This document shows positions 4,723 to 5,920 of a stretch of 5,920 nt of DNA, in pieces. The notes below the pieces were generated by a model. It made no database searches. It was not told the DNA's origin and saw only the letters and a list, made by a program, of their open reading frames with translations. Numbering within the stretch: the first letter of the stretch is position 1; every line of letters begins with the position of its first letter. Both the position numbers and the translations under genes were made by a program. Origin of the DNA: Verrucomicrobiales bacterium (lineage in GTDB: Bacteria; Verrucomicrobiota; Verrucomicrobiia; Limisphaerales; UBA1100). The stretch is from the NCBI GenBank assembly GCA_011523245.1, contig WTHG01000433.1, positions 1 to 5,920 of the forward strand, written 5' to 3'.

Positions 4723-5920
4723 TGTAGCTTTACCAGCATTCTCCAAGGCATCCAAGACAATTTGAGGTGTCAACATCACCGGCAACACCTCTGGCTCGTT
4801 CTCGCCCGGAGAATAAACCAGCACCAGCGGCACGCCCGAACGGCGGTGCTTCTGCAGTACTTTGGTTATACGAGGATCTTTATTGGTGTAATCACCCGTC
4901 ATCGCCACCACGTCGTGCTCCTTCAAGACGGCCCGCACGGATTCAATCTCGATGGAGGTTCGCTTGTTCGCCTTACAGGTAATGCACCAGTCCGCCGTGA
5001 AATCAATCAGCACTGGTTTACCCGCGTCTCGTGCCTCCTGCTCGGCTTCCGGGCTCCAAGCCATCCATTGAATGGAATCATCCCGTGTCTGGCGCCAGTC
5101 CAAACCCCATTCCATCGCCAAACCGTATCCGGAAAACAACAACACGCCACAAGCCACCAGCGGCTTCAGGCTTAAGGAAGCCGCGCGCTGTTTGAATTCC
5201 CCAAACACCCACGCCGCCAGTGCCACAAACACCAGCAGCACCCCCAGCCACAAGACTCCGCTCTTGCCGAACATCGGCCCGGTGAACGATAGAATCCATA
5301 TACCGGCCGCCAACATCGGAAAGCCCATGATCATTTTAAAATGCACCATCCATTCGCCCGGTTTCGGCAGAAACTTGAGCCAATCCGGACGGAAGCTCAG
5401 GATCACATAAGGCGAGGCCAAACCGAAAGCCACCGCACTCATGGCCGCAATAATCGTCCCCTGCCCCTGCGTCAATGCCACGCCCATTGCTCCGGCCAGG
5501 AATGGTGCCGTGCAGGGCGTTGCCAATGCCGTAGCCAGTACGCCATTGAAGAAGGCTCCCATAAACCCTTCCCGGCTTGAAAGTTCACTGGCCTTGGTCA
5601 CTGCGCTGCCGCCCAAGGTTACTTCAAACACTCCAAATAAATTTAACGCCACGAGAACCACCACGAGCAACAATACGAGGTTAAAGTACGGGTTTTGCAT
5701 CTGCATCCCCCATGACGCCATTTGAGCACTGTTCTTGGCTGAGATCAAAACGCCAGCCAGCGCTAGAAACGACGCCCACACACCCAGCGCATAAGTCAGT
5801 CCAAGTTTGCGCACGCGCTCGGGCGATTCCTGACTTTGCTGAACGAATCCGAGAATCTTCATGGAAATCACCGGGAGCACGCACGGCATGATGTTCAGGA
5901 TCAAGCCGCCTAAAAACGCG
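4717..5920 (-). CDS. dsbD: DsbD/ScsB-family thiol:disulfide interchange protein, 5' end off the window
   Basis: DsbD-type proteins pass electrons from cytoplasmic thioredoxin across the inner membrane to periplasmic thiol proteins. The open reading frame continues through the right edge, so the start and any N-terminal periplasmic domain are missing; 400 codons are visible. Counting from the first full codon, the membrane domain has about eight hydrophobic segments (roughly 1-25, 44-65, 79-98, 122-149, 154-175, 196-214, 221-239, 251-269). Its redox cysteine pair is Cys13 in NIMPCVLPV and Cys136 in ATPCTAPFLAGAMG. A C-terminal thioredoxin domain (about 285-400) carries the active site DWCITCK (Cys312, Cys315) and the cis-proline loop GVPLVLVY (Pro364). 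ATPCTAPFLAGAMG and the final VLPVMLTP..VLDAL resemble ScsB-like members as much as classical DsbD, so the symbol is provisional. The stop TGA lies in a hairpin 25 nt before the lipoprotein gene. Confidence 0.9.
   Translation of the reverse strand, partial: AFLGGLILNIMPCVLPVISMKILGFVQQSQESPERVRKLGLTYALGVWASFLALAGVLISAKNSAQMASWGMQMQNPYFNLVLLLVVVLVALNLFGVFEVTLGGSAVTKASELSSREGFMGAFFNGVLATALATPCTAPFLAGAMGVALTQGQGTIIAAMSAVAFGLASPYVILSFRPDWLKFLPKPGEWMVHFKMIMGFPMLAAGIWILSFTGPMFGKSGVLWLGVLLVFVALAAWVFGEFKQRAASLSLKPLVACGVLLFSGYGLAMEWGLDWRQTRDDSIQWMAWSPEAEQEARDAGKPVLIDFTADWCITCKANKRTSIEIESVRAVLKEHDVVAMTGDYTNKDPRITKVLQKHRRSGVPLVLVYSPGENEPEVLPVMLTPQIVLDALENAGKATP

Noticed and set aside
4692..4760. A 23-residue N-terminal extension of the lipoprotein starting at 4760
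   Set aside because: It would overlap the dsbD coding end by over 40 nt and push the lipoprotein signal inside the protein. The start at 4691 has both a Shine-Dalgarno and a clean signal peptide.
4762..5175. A plus-strand open frame of about 137 codons opposite the DsbD thioredoxin domain
   Set aside because: It lies antisense to the WCITCK domain, which has clear family motifs, and its translation has the His/Arg/Gln-rich look of a shadow frame.
5902..5904. TTG at 5904 as the start of dsbD
   Set aside because: The frame stays open to the window edge with AFLGG just before it, which continues the conserved first membrane helix of DsbD, so the gene begins outside the window.

Overview
The window is a compact, ordinary bacterial chromosomal segment. 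All seven or eight real genes lie on the minus strand, so they read from the right end of the window to the left. It looks like a moderately GC-rich Gram-negative. It has a DsbD-family inner-membrane reductase, a predicted lipoprotein, a CTC-type bL25 with an acidic tail, and a PRPP synthase whose PRPP loop reads DDLTETAGT. From recollection of these families, this combination best fits the Verrucomicrobiota/PVC group. That placement is an inference and is not proven by the sequence.

Region by region, in the direction of transcription: (1) 5920-4717 is the 3' part of a DsbD/ScsB-like thiol:disulfide interchange protein, with its start off the window; it holds the eight-helix membrane domain and a C-terminal thioredoxin domain. 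(2) 4691-3594 is an uncharacterised predicted lipoprotein of 365 aa. It is separated from dsbD by 25 nt, and a perfect hairpin spans the dsbD stop and the lipoprotein's Shine-Dalgarno sequence. (3) 3534-3031 is purE. (4) A gap of about 100 nt follows, with a hairpin and an AT-rich possible -10 element. (5) Then comes a tight housekeeping block: prs, rplY/ctc, pth, rpsF and ssb, with ssb cut by the left edge. Its junctions are 1-nt (TAATG) and 4-nt (GTGA) overlaps or 17-18 nt gaps, which strongly suggests one polycistronic mRNA.

Functionally, the left block joins PRPP supply (prs) with the translation apparatus (bL25, peptidyl-tRNA hydrolase, bS6) and single-stranded DNA protection (SSB). PurE, just upstream of prs, uses material ultimately derived from PRPP in de novo purine synthesis. 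The dsbD-lipoprotein pair is an envelope module.

No plus-strand gene, RNA gene, mobile element, CRISPR array or large repeat could be supported. No gene-free stretch exceeds about 100 bases. I did not find a new defence or mobile system. The least understood element is the lipoprotein; the other observations concern gene order, translation starts and small RNA structures.
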